A stretch of 64,000 bases of DNA from CAYRUD01 sp964427425. GTDB lineage: Bacteria; Chlamydiota; Chlamydiia; Chlamydiales; FEN-1388. The notes under the pieces were generated by a model, which saw only the letters and a program-made list of their open reading frames with translations, did not search any database and had not been told where the DNA came from. The DNA is taken from the NCBI GenBank assembly GCA_964427425.1, contig CAYRUD010000016.1, forward strand, positions 1 to 64,000, given 5' to 3'. Of this stretch, positions 10,123 through 19,430 are shown piece after piece (position 1 is the stretch's first letter; the number at the start of each line of letters is the position of its first letter). The position numbers were made by a program, and so were the translations under genes.

Positions 10123-10602
10123 ATGAGATTGGTCCTTAGCCTTACCCTATCATTCTTTCTCTTTCTCCTGTTCCCCTCTCTTTCCTCTCTTTCTTTTCTC
10201 TTCTTAGTACCTGTCGCGAATCTAGTAAAGAAAGAGCGAATAATCCTCTCATTATGGACTCTCCTTCTTCTTTCAATCGCGCAAGAATCAGTGATGTCCC
10301 CATCCGCGGAATCAAGATCCTTACCCCTTCTTTTGATTCTTTCACTAATGACGTACTTTTACATCTCTTCGATCATTAGTCTTCAAGGAATCGCAATTGA
10401 GATTGGAGCTATTATCGCTCTTAGTATCGGTTTTTTAATTTATAAGATCTTCCTTGTTGAAGCTCCGCTAGGAATTGAGTATATTTCATTTATATTTACA
10501 TCGCTTCTTGTGTCACTGTCTCTCTATGTGGGGATCACATTTACCTCCTGGATAGTTGAGGCTGGCGCTAAGAAGATCTTTTTGAGAAGATCTCGCTGCT
10601 AA
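10123..10602 (+). CDS. Small polytopic membrane protein, unknown
   Basis: 159 residues, almost wholly hydrophobic, with about five predicted membrane segments (near 3-35, 41-55, 67-86, 88-108 and 118-145) and a basic C-terminus (KKIFLRRSRC). AGAAAGAAGAA precedes the ATG. It lies 34 bp after ugd on the same strand, so they may share a transcript. Size and topology recall MreD-type or small transport proteins, but I see no diagnostic motif and do not assign a function. Confidence 0.6.
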   Translation: MRLVLSLTLSFFLFLLFPSLSSLSFLFLVPVANLVKKERIILSLWTLLLLSIAQESVMSPSAESRSLPLLLILSLMTYFYISSIISLQGIAIEIGAIIALSIGFLIYKIFLVEAPLGIEYISFIFTSLLVSLSLYVGITFTSWIVEAGAKKIFLRRSRC

Positions 10603-10677
10603 ATCGACTCATTTCCTCACAGTGAAAGCGAGCTCTCAACATAAAAATTGATCCTCTACCGGGAAATAGTCTATAGA

Positions 10678-11604
10678 ATGAATCAAACACACCCCAAGCT
10701 TTTCTCTCATTCGTCATTAATTCTACGAGGCGATACTGTTGCCCAAGAAATACAGGCTTCTGTGCGATCTGATGTTGTAACCTTTATAGAGCAGTATGGA
10801 AGGGCTCCGCATCTTACTGTTCTTCTTGCGTTTGATCACCCAGCGTCAAATATCTATGTAAAGAGAAAAGCTGAAAGCTGCGAGCAAGTTGGAATCCGAT
10901 CGACTATTATCCGCACACCTTGCACGACAACCAAAGAAGTCATTGATATTATCGAAAGATTAAATAGAGATGATAGTGTCGATGCTATCCTCGTACAATT
11001 CCCTTTACATCCAAATATTGACTCATTTGAAGTAACAAAGGCTATAGACCCTGCAAAAGATGTCGATGGTTTCTCTCCATTTAACTTAGGAAAACTCGTC
11101 CAAGGGGACACTCAAGGACTCATTCCATGCACACCAAAAGGGATCGTCAAACTTTTGGAGTATTATAGTATCCCTATTAAAAGCCAACATGTTGTCATTA
11201 TTGGAAGAAGCATGGTTGTCGGAAGACCTCTAGGACTTCTTCTCTCAAGTTCTTCGAGTTTCGGCAATGCAACTGTCACTATGGCTCATCGCCAGACAAG
11301 AAATCTTGGAGAAATCACTAAAAGCGCCGATATTCTTATTGCTGCGGCAGGATCGCCAGGCCTTATAACGGGGACGATGGTCAAAGAGGGAGCAACCGTT
11401 ATTGATGTCGGCATTAACAGAGTAGTTATTCCATCTACTGAGGAGCAAGAAGCTCCAAAGACAAAATTAGTTGGCGATATTGCATTCGATGAAGTATTAC
11501 CAAAAGTGAGAGCAATTACGCCTGTACCCAAAGGGGTTGGCCCTATGACAGTTGCTTGCCTTCTTGAGAATACTATTCTCTGTGCTAAACGCCGGATGAG
11601 ATAA
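10678..11604 (+). CDS. folD: Bifunctional methylene-THF dehydrogenase / cyclohydrolase
   Basis: Interconverts methylene-, methenyl- and 10-formyl-tetrahydrofolate. Active-site segment SNIYVKRKAESCEQVGI (conserved Tyr and Lys), then VQFPLHPNI, then DVDGFSPFN and PCTPKGIVKLL, then the nucleotide site IIGRSMVVGRPLG. All FolD signatures are present. The start is the ATG at 10678; the frame opens at a TTG 30 bases earlier, which adds nothing conserved. Its TAA shares one base with the apbE ATG, so the two are translationally linked. Confidence 0.96.
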   Translation: MNQTHPKLFSHSSLILRGDTVAQEIQASVRSDVVTFIEQYGRAPHLTVLLAFDHPASNIYVKRKAESCEQVGIRSTIIRTPCTTTKEVIDIIERLNRDDSVDAILVQFPLHPNIDSFEVTKAIDPAKDVDGFSPFNLGKLVQGDTQGLIPCTPKGIVKLLEYYSIPIKSQHVVIIGRSMVVGRPLGLLLSSSSSFGNATVTMAHRQTRNLGEITKSADILIAAAGSPGLITGTMVKEGATVIDVGINRVVIPSTEEQEAPKTKLVGDIAFDEVLPKVRAITPVPKGVGPMTVACLLENTILCAKRRMR

Positions 11605-12749
11605 TGAAGATGCATGTAAAGAAAAGAAAAACAACCTTTTTCCTTCTTACAATCTTTCTTTCGCTTGTCAGCATCTCGTGTAGCTTCCGAGACAAAACTG
11701 AGACCTCCTGTGAGCTCTATGAGTTCAGCGGCGTCTCGATGACTATTCCATATCGTATCCTCATTCCTATTTCTACAAGCGGTACCAATAAAACTCCCGT
11801 ATATACAATAGAGAATGAGATCAATCAGGTTTTCGCTTATATCGACAATGTCTTTAATTCATGGAATCCAGACTCTGAGCTTTCTCGATTTAACAAGCAC
11901 AATAGCACCACCCCATTCTCATGCTCATGGGATCTCTTTTATTTCTTGCAGTGGGTCGACCACATTAATTCCGCGACCAAGGGCTACTTTGACCCAACTG
12001 TAGAGACCTTGAATGTTCTATGGAAGCAGTCACTACGCCAAGAAAATAGCAAAAAGCCAGACGAGAAAGAGCTCCAACGGCATATGAAAGCTGCCTCTTG
12101 GAGCACTCTCGTTTTTTTACCCTCCACACATGCTATCCAAAAAAAAGATCCTCTTACTCAGATAGACCTAAGTGCCGTTGTCAAAGGATATGCAGTTGAT
12201 CTTCTAGCAAAAAAACTCTCTCATAACAGCTGGAATCATTCTGTTTATGTCGAATGGGGCGGGGAGATAGCCACAAGAGGATATCATCCTGAGGGTCGCC
12301 TTTGGAAAGTTGAGTTGATGCTGCCCGCCCGCTGCACAAACAATCAACAAGAACCTCTCATTATCGATATGGGCAATAACACTATCGCATCAAGTGGCGA
12401 TGTATTTCAGAGATGGACAGTCTCCAACCTCTCCTTAGATGCGACTTCTGAAGAAGAATATACACACATTTTTACGCCGGGCGAGGAAAAGCCTTTAGAG
12501 CGTAAAGACTATACCCTCTCCTCTGTTTCTGTGACTCATCCGACTTCTTGCGCGCTCGCTGATGCGCTTGCCACAGCTTTATTCGCTACGAAAAACAAGA
12601 ACAAAGCAAGAACTCTCTCTCGGCACCTCGTTGAAATGTATCCTAAGATCTCTATAATCTTGCTTGATAAGGAAGAGACTCATCCCTTCTATATTGACAG
12701 CAAAGTAGAGAATAACTCCTTAGACGGTCAACTTCTCACAGAAGATTGA
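11604..12749 (+). CDS. apbE: FAD:protein FMN transferase, lipoprotein-like
   Basis: Flavinylates Thr residues of partner proteins such as the NqrB/NqrC subunits, using FAD and Mg2+ outside the inner membrane. A basic N-terminus and hydrophobic stretch end at LVSISC, a plausible lipid-modified cysteine although its -3 residue is not canonical. Family motifs are DLSAVVKGYAVD, EWGGEIATRG, IASSGD, THIFTPGEEK and CALADALATALF. At 381 residues it is slightly long. It overlaps the folD stop by one base; a folD-apbE neighbourhood also occurs in Chlamydia (from memory). Confidence 0.92.
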   Translation: MKMHVKKRKTTFFLLTIFLSLVSISCSFRDKTETSCELYEFSGVSMTIPYRILIPISTSGTNKTPVYTIENEINQVFAYIDNVFNSWNPDSELSRFNKHNSTTPFSCSWDLFYFLQWVDHINSATKGYFDPTVETLNVLWKQSLRQENSKKPDEKELQRHMKAASWSTLVFLPSTHAIQKKDPLTQIDLSAVVKGYAVDLLAKKLSHNSWNHSVYVEWGGEIATRGYHPEGRLWKVELMLPARCTNNQQEPLIIDMGNNTIASSGDVFQRWTVSNLSLDATSEEEYTHIFTPGEEKPLERKDYTLSSVSVTHPTSCALADALATALFATKNKNKARTLSRHLVEMYPKISIILLDKEETHPFYIDSKVENNSLDGQLLTED

Positions 12750-12847
12750 TTTTTAACACTTACTGTCCATCGTTGAGCAGAAGATATATTGAACTAAACA
12801 AGATAAGGTGTTGTTACTAAGCACTTGTGAATGACTCAATACCCTCG

Positions 12848-13468
12848 CTATGAATGACGCTCTGCCTTATCAATCTCCTCTTCAAGAAGCTCGATCTCGT
12901 AAGGAATATTCAAAAGCTCATCATCACTGGTAAGGGTGTTGTGTCTTTTTTTGCATCGCTTTAAGATCTCATGAGCTTCCTTCACGTTATTCATTTCGAG
13001 GCAAGTATGAATCGCCTCTGGGTACAGATCAAAGCGGTCGGGATCAATCGTCTCAACCATCAATAGAGCTGATAATGTTTGAGGAAGATTTCCATCCTCC
13101 CGCAATGCTGCGGCGTACCCCATCCAAAAATCGGCATCATATGGGCACAATGAACAAAGGAGCTGAAACCCTTTGACTGCTTGAGGAATTTCATGAAGAG
13201 CTAAGTAATGAATAGCCTCATTGTAGAGGCTATTAATCTGACCCTCTGTAAGACCGAGAACATCTTTTGGAGCAGAGTTAAAAAGACCTTCATGCTCTAG
13301 AGAAGAGAAATAGTTTTTCTCACGAAGAGGCTCATTTCGAAGCGCTGTTATTGACGAATACAAAGAGCTCGATGAATGCTGAGAAGCTTCACGATGTTTT
13401 GTCTTCTTATCCATCTTCTTAGAGGACTGAATATCTGTGGAAGTAGAGAGAGAACGACGCCTTCCCAT
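12848..13468 (-). CDS. SycD/LcrH-like TPR protein, candidate type III chaperone
   Basis: 206 residues. A basic, Ser-rich N-terminal tail of about 75 residues precedes TPR-like helices from about residue 80. The block NEAIHYLALHEIPQAVKGF, LCSLCPYDADFWMGYAAAL, then AEAIHTCLEM-like helices, follows the consensus of class II type III secretion chaperones (size-variable Tyr/Ala pattern, 'P-D-A-x-F-W-x-G'). Such chaperones hold translocators. An AGAGGTGAT Shine-Dalgarno lies just before the ATG. It is convergent with apbE and upstream of the LRR pair. The long N-terminal tail is unusual. It could instead be a general TPR adaptor. Confidence 0.6.
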   Translation of the reverse strand: MGRRRSLSTSTDIQSSKKMDKKTKHREASQHSSSSLYSSITALRNEPLREKNYFSSLEHEGLFNSAPKDVLGLTEGQINSLYNEAIHYLALHEIPQAVKGFQLLCSLCPYDADFWMGYAAALREDGNLPQTLSALLMVETIDPDRFDLYPEAIHTCLEMNNVKEAHEILKRCKKRHNTLTSDDELLNIPYEIELLEEEIDKAERHS

Positions 13469-13631
13469 AGATCACCTCTAATGTTCACGGACCTTCAAAG
13501 AGGAGATAAGGTCAATGATAACCTCAACATTCTCTCCTTAATTATTATTATACCATGGAATAGTACGTCTTCTCAATTCTCCGCTCGTTATTTTTAAAAT
13601 AAATTATATTACACTCATTACCAATCGTTTA

Positions 13632-13669
13632 CGAAAAGACACCCTCCCTTCCCACGAAGAGAAGGGAAG
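13632..13669 (-). terminator. Probable rho-independent terminator
   Basis: On the minus strand CTTCCC, a ten-base loop and GGGAAG are followed by a GT-rich stretch and TCTTTTC. It lies immediately after the stop of the small secreted protein gene (13681), as expected for its terminator. Confidence 0.5.
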
Positions 13670-13680
13670 AGCGTGCCTTA

Positions 13681-14052
13681 TCACTCATGGATAAAAGGAA
13701 ACTCGAAATCTGATGTAATAACGCCTTTCTTTTGAGTCTTATGTCCATACATCTTAAGAAGCTTGTTATATCTCTTTTCAGTCATAAGAACGTAGAGCCC
13801 TTTTTTATCAGCGCAAATAGCTAAGACATTAAAACGCTTTCCCTTTCCCAACCTTAGATAGACAACCTTCTTTCCGATCCCTACATCCTTTCTCGTAACA
13901 GGAATAGTAACATACGTGTCATCACGGCTTTGAAGAAGAGAATAATCACGCGATTCATAAGGACAAGAAATCGCTTCATGAGCATAGCTGAGATTAGACC
14001 CACAAAGAGAACCCAGTATTAACATAGAGAGTGTAGTAATTGCTTTTTTCAT
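13681..14052 (-). CDS. Small secreted protein, unknown
   Basis: 123 residues starting with a clear signal peptide (KK, then a hydrophobic core to about residue 23, ending NLSYA before HEAISC). The mature part is about 100 residues, basic and strand-rich, with two cysteines (ISC, AIC). AGGGA lies upstream of the ATG and a terminator follows the stop, so it is probably transcribed alone. No family recognised. Confidence 0.65.
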   Translation of the reverse strand: MKKAITTLSMLILGSLCGSNLSYAHEAISCPYESRDYSLLQSRDDTYVTIPVTRKDVGIGKKVVYLRLGKGKRFNVLAICADKKGLYVLMTEKRYNKLLKMYGHKTQKKGVITSDFEFPFIHE

Positions 14053-14259
14053 AATAAGTCCCTATTTTCTATGCCTTATTATAATATTATTTACCTTGTA
14101 TACTATCATCTCAAGGCATCTACAGTTATATGTTGCAAATCCTTAAAAAGCTCACAATTTCAAGACTGCCTTCTCAGGCCGCAAGCACCTTTATCATTAG
14201 ATTTCTAAAATAAATAAATCCCTTCTCGTATAAAATTAACCTTTATAAAACCCTTAAAT

Positions 14260-16377
14260 ATGAGATTTATGATAATCACTCCTATTACAAAAAATATTGT
14301 TACAACTAACTACCACGAATTAGCTGTAGCTCATGATCAAGCAGCATCTTTACAGAAAGATCCCCCACTCTATCAAATTCTTTCTCAAGCAAATAATGAG
14401 CACCTAGAAGATCCCGCTTCTTTTCCTGTTCTCTTCTCAACAAGGAATGGAGGCTTTCACATCCGACAGGTCAAACCCTCTGACATCGACCTCCAATTTG
14501 CCCTTGCTCAAAGCCTTACTCAGAAAGTTGTCACTCGAGCTCTTGCGAATATCCCTGAAAGTGAGCGACAGAAGACACAAGACGCTTTGGAAACTTTTGG
14601 AAGAAAGCAGCTTCAAGCGATTCATGATACAACCCCCATCATGGATCGTTATCTTGATCTCACTGAAAAAGCAATATCTACAGGAAACGAATTGCAGCTC
14701 AAGGCACTCTTTTCATGCGTTCGCTCATACATCGAAGGACAAGAAAGTCTTTATGAGCTCAATCCATCTTTGAAAGACCATTCTAAAATATTCCAAGAGA
14801 GGATTGAAAAGGCGGTTAGGCTTCACAACAAAGCTCAGCTCTTTTTTCCTAACTATAGCATTCCTAGGCTCCGCGAGGAAATATCGTTCCTCAGTGAAGA
14901 GCTTCAACCAGTCTTAAAAACGCACGTAAACTGCTTTTTAGACAAGCAAACGACCATACATGCAATTAAAGCCTTTGAAGATCGAGACGACAGATGGGAT
15001 ATTTTCAAGCTCTCATCCAAATCAGGCTACTTTAGAATGATTAACGAAGAGTTAGGAAAATATGACTCCATAGATACCATCCCAAGAGGGATTCTCAACG
15101 CGTTTTACCAGATACGATACGCATGTCTCGACACATTATTGAAGCTTGATATTTTTAAAAATAACCATGAAAGATGCTTTACTGAGTTATTAAAATGCTC
15201 CTCTCTTCAGAAGCTTTATATTGGTTTTAATACTCCTCAGCGTTTCATCAATGCATACTTCAACAAGCTTATCTTATCATTAACCCCGAGACTTACATCG
15301 CTCTCTGTCAAGGGGAGCGACATTACCGATGAGCTCTTTGAAGATCTTCCAGAAGGCCAAATAAAACATGTCCGGATCGACTCAACAAATATCAAGGGCA
15401 CATGTTTTAAAAGTCCTTTATTCAAAGCAGTTACCTCGCTCGAAATATGTGATTGTGATTCTATCGCTGATGAAAAGCTCAAAGAGCTTTCATGTACCCA
15501 GTTACACACCCTCTCATTGGATACTCTTTTAGATTTTGACGGCTCTAGCTTAAGTGCTCCAGTCTTTCGTTTTCTCACAACATTGAAAATTTATTACTGC
15601 TCCGATGTAACGGATGAAAACCTCAGTAAAATAGCGAGTCAGCAGCTTGAAAACTTGACTTTGGATAAGCTCGATATCTTAGGAACCTGTTTGAGCGCGC
15701 AATGCTTTAAAAATATAAAGCAGCTAGACCTGGATGATTGCATGTTCATAACAGACGAAAATCTTAAAGCCCTTTCCAGCACCAAGTTAAATAAGGTTTC
15801 ATTGTCCAGGCTATTAATAGATGGATCATCACTGAGCGCTCATTGCTTTAAAGACATTCAAACCTTACAAATAAGTAGCTGCAAGAACATCAAAGATGAA
15901 CACTTAGGTAAGCTCTCGAGTAAATCAATTAAAAGACTTCTCCTCTCTTTTCTCGATATAGACGGATCTTGTTTTCAAAATATTGAAACCAGATCTCTTA
16001 CCTCTCTTGAACTAAGTTTTTGCGAAGAGATACAAGATGTTTATCTCGGTCTGCTCCGGTCAAACAACATCCAAAGTCTTATTATCAAAAATCTAACCAT
16101 CGATGGTTCTTTTTTGAAGAGCCTAGGCCTTAGTAATTTAATGTATCTAAAAGCAAAAGTATGTCCATTTCTAACATCTCAAAATTTACGGTCCATTTCA
16201 GCCAAGCAGTTGAAAGAAGTGACGCTTAAATCTCTTAACATAGATGAGTCTTTCTTAATGACTCGTGCTTATTCTCACCTCAGCTCTATAACAATATCAG
16301 AGTGTTCAAACTTTAATTTAGAGAGATTGAGCATAGATACGTCTCATAACAATGTGAGACCTTCAGAAATTCTCTAA
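14260..16377 (+). CDS. LRR protein with chlamydial N-terminal domain, effector-like
   Basis: 705 residues in two parts. Residues about 1-300 are helical (QVKPSDIDLQFALAQSLTQ, then YIEGQESLYELNPSL) and are shared with the next gene. Residues about 310-690 are leucine-rich repeats of the Cys-containing type (LEICDCDSIADEKLKELS, LKIYYCSDVTDENLSKI). They alternate with a second unit (LTLDKLDILG...LSA.CF) to give a period of about 45-47 residues. A segment near 230-270 (NCFLDKQTTIHAIKAF then SSKSGYFRMINEEL) faintly resembles an F-box. No signal peptide and no clear Shine-Dalgarno (start could be 14269). Probably a host-directed effector, by inference. Confidence 0.75.
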   Translation: MRFMIITPITKNIVTTNYHELAVAHDQAASLQKDPPLYQILSQANNEHLEDPASFPVLFSTRNGGFHIRQVKPSDIDLQFALAQSLTQKVVTRALANIPESERQKTQDALETFGRKQLQAIHDTTPIMDRYLDLTEKAISTGNELQLKALFSCVRSYIEGQESLYELNPSLKDHSKIFQERIEKAVRLHNKAQLFFPNYSIPRLREEISFLSEELQPVLKTHVNCFLDKQTTIHAIKAFEDRDDRWDIFKLSSKSGYFRMINEELGKYDSIDTIPRGILNAFYQIRYACLDTLLKLDIFKNNHERCFTELLKCSSLQKLYIGFNTPQRFINAYFNKLILSLTPRLTSLSVKGSDITDELFEDLPEGQIKHVRIDSTNIKGTCFKSPLFKAVTSLEICDCDSIADEKLKELSCTQLHTLSLDTLLDFDGSSLSAPVFRFLTTLKIYYCSDVTDENLSKIASQQLENLTLDKLDILGTCLSAQCFKNIKQLDLDDCMFITDENLKALSSTKLNKVSLSRLLIDGSSLSAHCFKDIQTLQISSCKNIKDEHLGKLSSKSIKRLLLSFLDIDGSCFQNIETRSLTSLELSFCEEIQDVYLGLLRSNNIQSLIIKNLTIDGSFLKSLGLSNLMYLKAKVCPFLTSQNLRSISAKQLKEVTLKSLNIDESFLMTRAYSHLSSITISECSNFNLERLSIDTSHNNVRPSEIL

Positions 16378-16482
16378 AGCGCAAGGCAGCACTAGAGGGA
16401 AGCTCCAAGGGTTTCCCTCTTGTAGCTTTTGCGAGCAATTAAAGTATTTACTACAAAATATACTAATTGAACTTGTATTAGC

Positions 16483-18228
16483 ATGAAATATACGGAACCA
16501 TTAATTAATAACCCGCTTAATACAAGTAGATATAATTTTTATGAACCCAATAAAAAAATTGTTTCAACCCTAACAATTTGTTTGGATTGTCAGAGTGAAT
16601 CAGACGAAACGCAGCCACTGCATCATCCGACTTCAGAATCGCTCTATCGTATCATCTCTCAAGCCCTTTTACATGATAACGCGTTTTCAGCTGGTGTCCC
16701 TACCCTTCTCTACACCAAGGCTCGGAAATTTCGCATTGTGCATATCCACCCCTCGAAAATCGATGCGGAATTTGCTATCGCCCTGAGGTTAACCCAACAA
16801 GCTGTCGACCGAATCTTAAGGAATCAACCTTCTAGTGAAGAGCGTTTCCTGAGCGATGCACTCAAGCGATTCAGTGAGCTCCAACTCCTCTCGATTGGAG
16901 ATATGATCCCTTTAATGGAACGCTACATCCAACTTATTCAAGAAGAATTATTCAAGAACAATAAGACAAATCTTCAATCTCTTTTTGCTGCTCTATACTC
17001 ATGTATTGAAGGACAAGAGAAGCTATACGCTATGAATCCATATCTTAAAGAGATGGTCCAAGATGAAAAAAAGCATATAGAACTCTTCTCCGAGAAGATT
17101 GAAGAAATAGCAGCAGTACGTGAAGAAGCTCAAAATAAATTCCCTGAGACATTACTTCCCAAGCTCACTCTTATTCAATCCTTAGGAATGCCAGAGCTTA
17201 CAGAAATCATTAAGTACAATATAAGCCCATTTCTCAATAAAGAAGCATCAATCGCGGTTATGAGCTCGCTTAAAGATCACCTCAATATCTGGGAGCTGTT
17301 TCACAAAGCATCAAAAAAAGCTTACTTTAAGATTCTGATCAAAGAATTGAGTCGATACAACTCACTTGACGAAGTTCCATCTCAATTGTTACAAGCTTTT
17401 CACCAATCAAGATATATCAATATCGACGAGCTGCTTTTATTAAATATATTTAAGAAAAAAACCTTTAAGTGTCTTTTACATCTCAATTCGTATTTATTCG
17501 ATCCATATGAGCTCTGTTTAAGCGAGGTCCTTAAGTGCGTCTCGCTTGAGACACTTGCCATTGGACCTGAAACCCCAACTCACTTCTTAGATTCTTACTT
17601 TCAAGCAATCGTCACAGCACATTCAAAAACATTGACAGGCCTCATCATCAAAGGAAGGAATATACGGGACGATCATTTTGAATACCTAGCTGATTGCTCG
17701 ATTACGTATCTTGAGTTATATGGTACTGAGCTAACCGGCAAATGCCTGAGTTCTCCAATCTTTAAAGCGGTGAAAAAAGCCTCTATAGGATGCTCTCGAA
17801 ACATAACCGATATAGCCTTACGAGGTTTTGCAAGCGAAGAACTTGAAGAGCTAAAAATATACGCTCTTGATACGCGAGGAGCATTCTTGAGCTCTCCTTG
17901 TTATAGTAAAATTACCTCTCTTGAAATAGTTTACTGCCCAGATATCACAGACAGCAATCTGATGAAGATCTCAACGACTCAGCTTAAAACACTTCGCTTA
18001 CTATCAACCAATCTAACTGGGAAGTGTCTGATAGCCCCTTCATTCAATCAAGTTGAGTCGCTAGAGATTAAGCAATGCTATTGGTTTGACACTGATAACC
18101 TTGCTCAAATGCCCAATAATAGCTTAAAAGAGTTAATTCTAGGAGCACATGATCTAAGACACCGCTCTCTTCTCAATAACCCTCGATTTCAAAAACTGAA
18201 GGTTATTTCGTATTGTACGGATGAATAA
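16483..18228 (+). CDS. LRR protein, paralogue of the preceding gene
   Basis: 581 residues, same architecture as its upstream neighbour. The N-terminal domain aligns throughout (HIHPSKIDAEFAIALRLTQ, SCIEGQEKLYAMNPYLKEM). The repeat part begins near residue 345 and is shorter (LEIVYCPDITDSNLMKIS, LEIKQCYWFDTDNLAQM), so about half of the repeats are missing. The possible F-box-like region reads ISPFLNKEASIAVMSSL ... WELFHKASKKAYFKIL. It arose by tandem duplication (gap about 105 bp) and has diverged well. It ends 5 bp from the convergent recF stop. Confidence 0.73.
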   Translation: MKYTEPLINNPLNTSRYNFYEPNKKIVSTLTICLDCQSESDETQPLHHPTSESLYRIISQALLHDNAFSAGVPTLLYTKARKFRIVHIHPSKIDAEFAIALRLTQQAVDRILRNQPSSEERFLSDALKRFSELQLLSIGDMIPLMERYIQLIQEELFKNNKTNLQSLFAALYSCIEGQEKLYAMNPYLKEMVQDEKKHIELFSEKIEEIAAVREEAQNKFPETLLPKLTLIQSLGMPELTEIIKYNISPFLNKEASIAVMSSLKDHLNIWELFHKASKKAYFKILIKELSRYNSLDEVPSQLLQAFHQSRYINIDELLLLNIFKKKTFKCLLHLNSYLFDPYELCLSEVLKCVSLETLAIGPETPTHFLDSYFQAIVTAHSKTLTGLIIKGRNIRDDHFEYLADCSITYLELYGTELTGKCLSSPIFKAVKKASIGCSRNITDIALRGFASEELEELKIYALDTRGAFLSSPCYSKITSLEIVYCPDITDSNLMKISTTQLKTLRLLSTNLTGKCLIAPSFNQVESLEIKQCYWFDTDNLAQMPNNSLKELILGAHDLRHRSLLNNPRFQKLKVISYCTDE

Positions 18229-18233
18229 TAACA

Positions 18234-19385
18234 CTACAAGAGATCTTGAGGAGGTGTAAAGACGCTGTAAGATGATTGAACCTTAGCATCTTCAATCCGG
18301 TACACCATACCATGTGAAAGCACATGACACGGCATGTGAGAGGTGACAAAGATCTGGCCAAGCTTTTGAGTTGAGCTGAGAATTAATGAGACCCTCTCCT
18401 CATCTAAGAAGCTATGAAGGTCATCGATCATAAAAATAGGCTGCACACCATGCGATCGCTCATGAAGGAGCTGCCACTCTGATAGGCGTAATCCCAATGA
18501 GATTACCTTTGCCTGCCCCAAACTTGCCTGTGTTTTGACAGCTTTCCCCTGATTCCACGTAATAGCTATATCATCACGCTGAGGCCCATAGAGAGTAGTG
18601 CCTGCTTTGGCTTCATTGTCACGCTTATCGTGGAAAGTCTTAAGAGCCCTCTCAATAAGAGCGTCATCTAAAGGCTGCGCGTTTTCACCGATAAAGTCAT
18701 CTAAATGAAAAAGGGTTGATTGATAGGCAAGCTCACATCCATGAAGCGAACTTTTTCCAAGAAGTGTTTTCGTCATCTCTTGAAAGTACGGACTAAGCTC
18801 TTTAATTGCTTGATAACGGGCTCGATTAATGTAGACAGATGAGCGAGCGATCTGCTCTTCCCATGCTTGGATGGTTTTAAAATCGCGCTGTTTTAAAAGC
18901 GCGTTTCTTTGAGCTAATGAGCGCTGAAGCCGCCTCATCTCAGCAATATATTGAGAGTCTACCTGGGCGATCTGCTCATCTATAAAACGCCTTCTCTCCG
19001 ATGGGGAGCCATATATAAGCTCATAATCAAGGGGTGTTGTCGCAACACCAAGAATATTTCCAAAGAGAAGAGAAGAAGAGCTTTGAGGCTCACCATTGAT
19101 CATAACATATCTACGAGCTCCATCATAGCCAAGCGATAGCCTCGATCGAACTCCGTTCTTCTCATAAAGAGCTTCGATAAAGAAGTTTTTCTCCCCTTCT
19201 TTAACTATCTCTTTCAGCTGATGAGTTCGAAAAGATGTGCCGACAATCAAAAGATTAAGCGCTTCTAAAATAGCGGTCTTTCCCTCTCCATTGCCGCCGA
19301 CAAACTGATGAAGACCAGAGGAAAACGTGAGGGAAAGAGAGGGTATGTTTCGAACGCTTTGAATATAGAGCGACTCGATACGCAT
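18234..19385 (-). CDS. recF: DNA replication and repair protein RecF
   Basis: SMC-like ATPase that helps load RecA at gaps. Walker A is FVGGNGEGKTAILEAL near residue 30. The signature region reads SLGQAKVISLGLRLSEW and Walker B is PIFMIDDLHSFLDEER near the C-terminus. At 383 residues it is a normal length. It follows dnaN on the same strand with 45 bp between. dnaA is not in the window, so the classical dnaA-dnaN-recF cluster is split, as in other chlamydiae (from memory). Confidence 0.95.
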   Translation of the reverse strand: MRIESLYIQSVRNIPSLSLTFSSGLHQFVGGNGEGKTAILEALNLLIVGTSFRTHQLKEIVKEGEKNFFIEALYEKNGVRSRLSLGYDGARRYVMINGEPQSSSSLLFGNILGVATTPLDYELIYGSPSERRRFIDEQIAQVDSQYIAEMRRLQRSLAQRNALLKQRDFKTIQAWEEQIARSSVYINRARYQAIKELSPYFQEMTKTLLGKSSLHGCELAYQSTLFHLDDFIGENAQPLDDALIERALKTFHDKRDNEAKAGTTLYGPQRDDIAITWNQGKAVKTQASLGQAKVISLGLRLSEWQLLHERSHGVQPIFMIDDLHSFLDEERVSLILSSTQKLGQIFVTSHMPCHVLSHGMVYRIEDAKVQSSYSVFTPPQDLL

Positions 19386-19430
19386 TATCTTATTGCCTCT
19401 TTCCCCTCACACTCGTTTTTGCCAATCTCT

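Noticed and set aside
10123..10602. MreD for the 159-residue membrane protein
   Set aside because: Size and five membrane segments fit, but there is no mreC or mreB nearby and no conserved motif I can point to.
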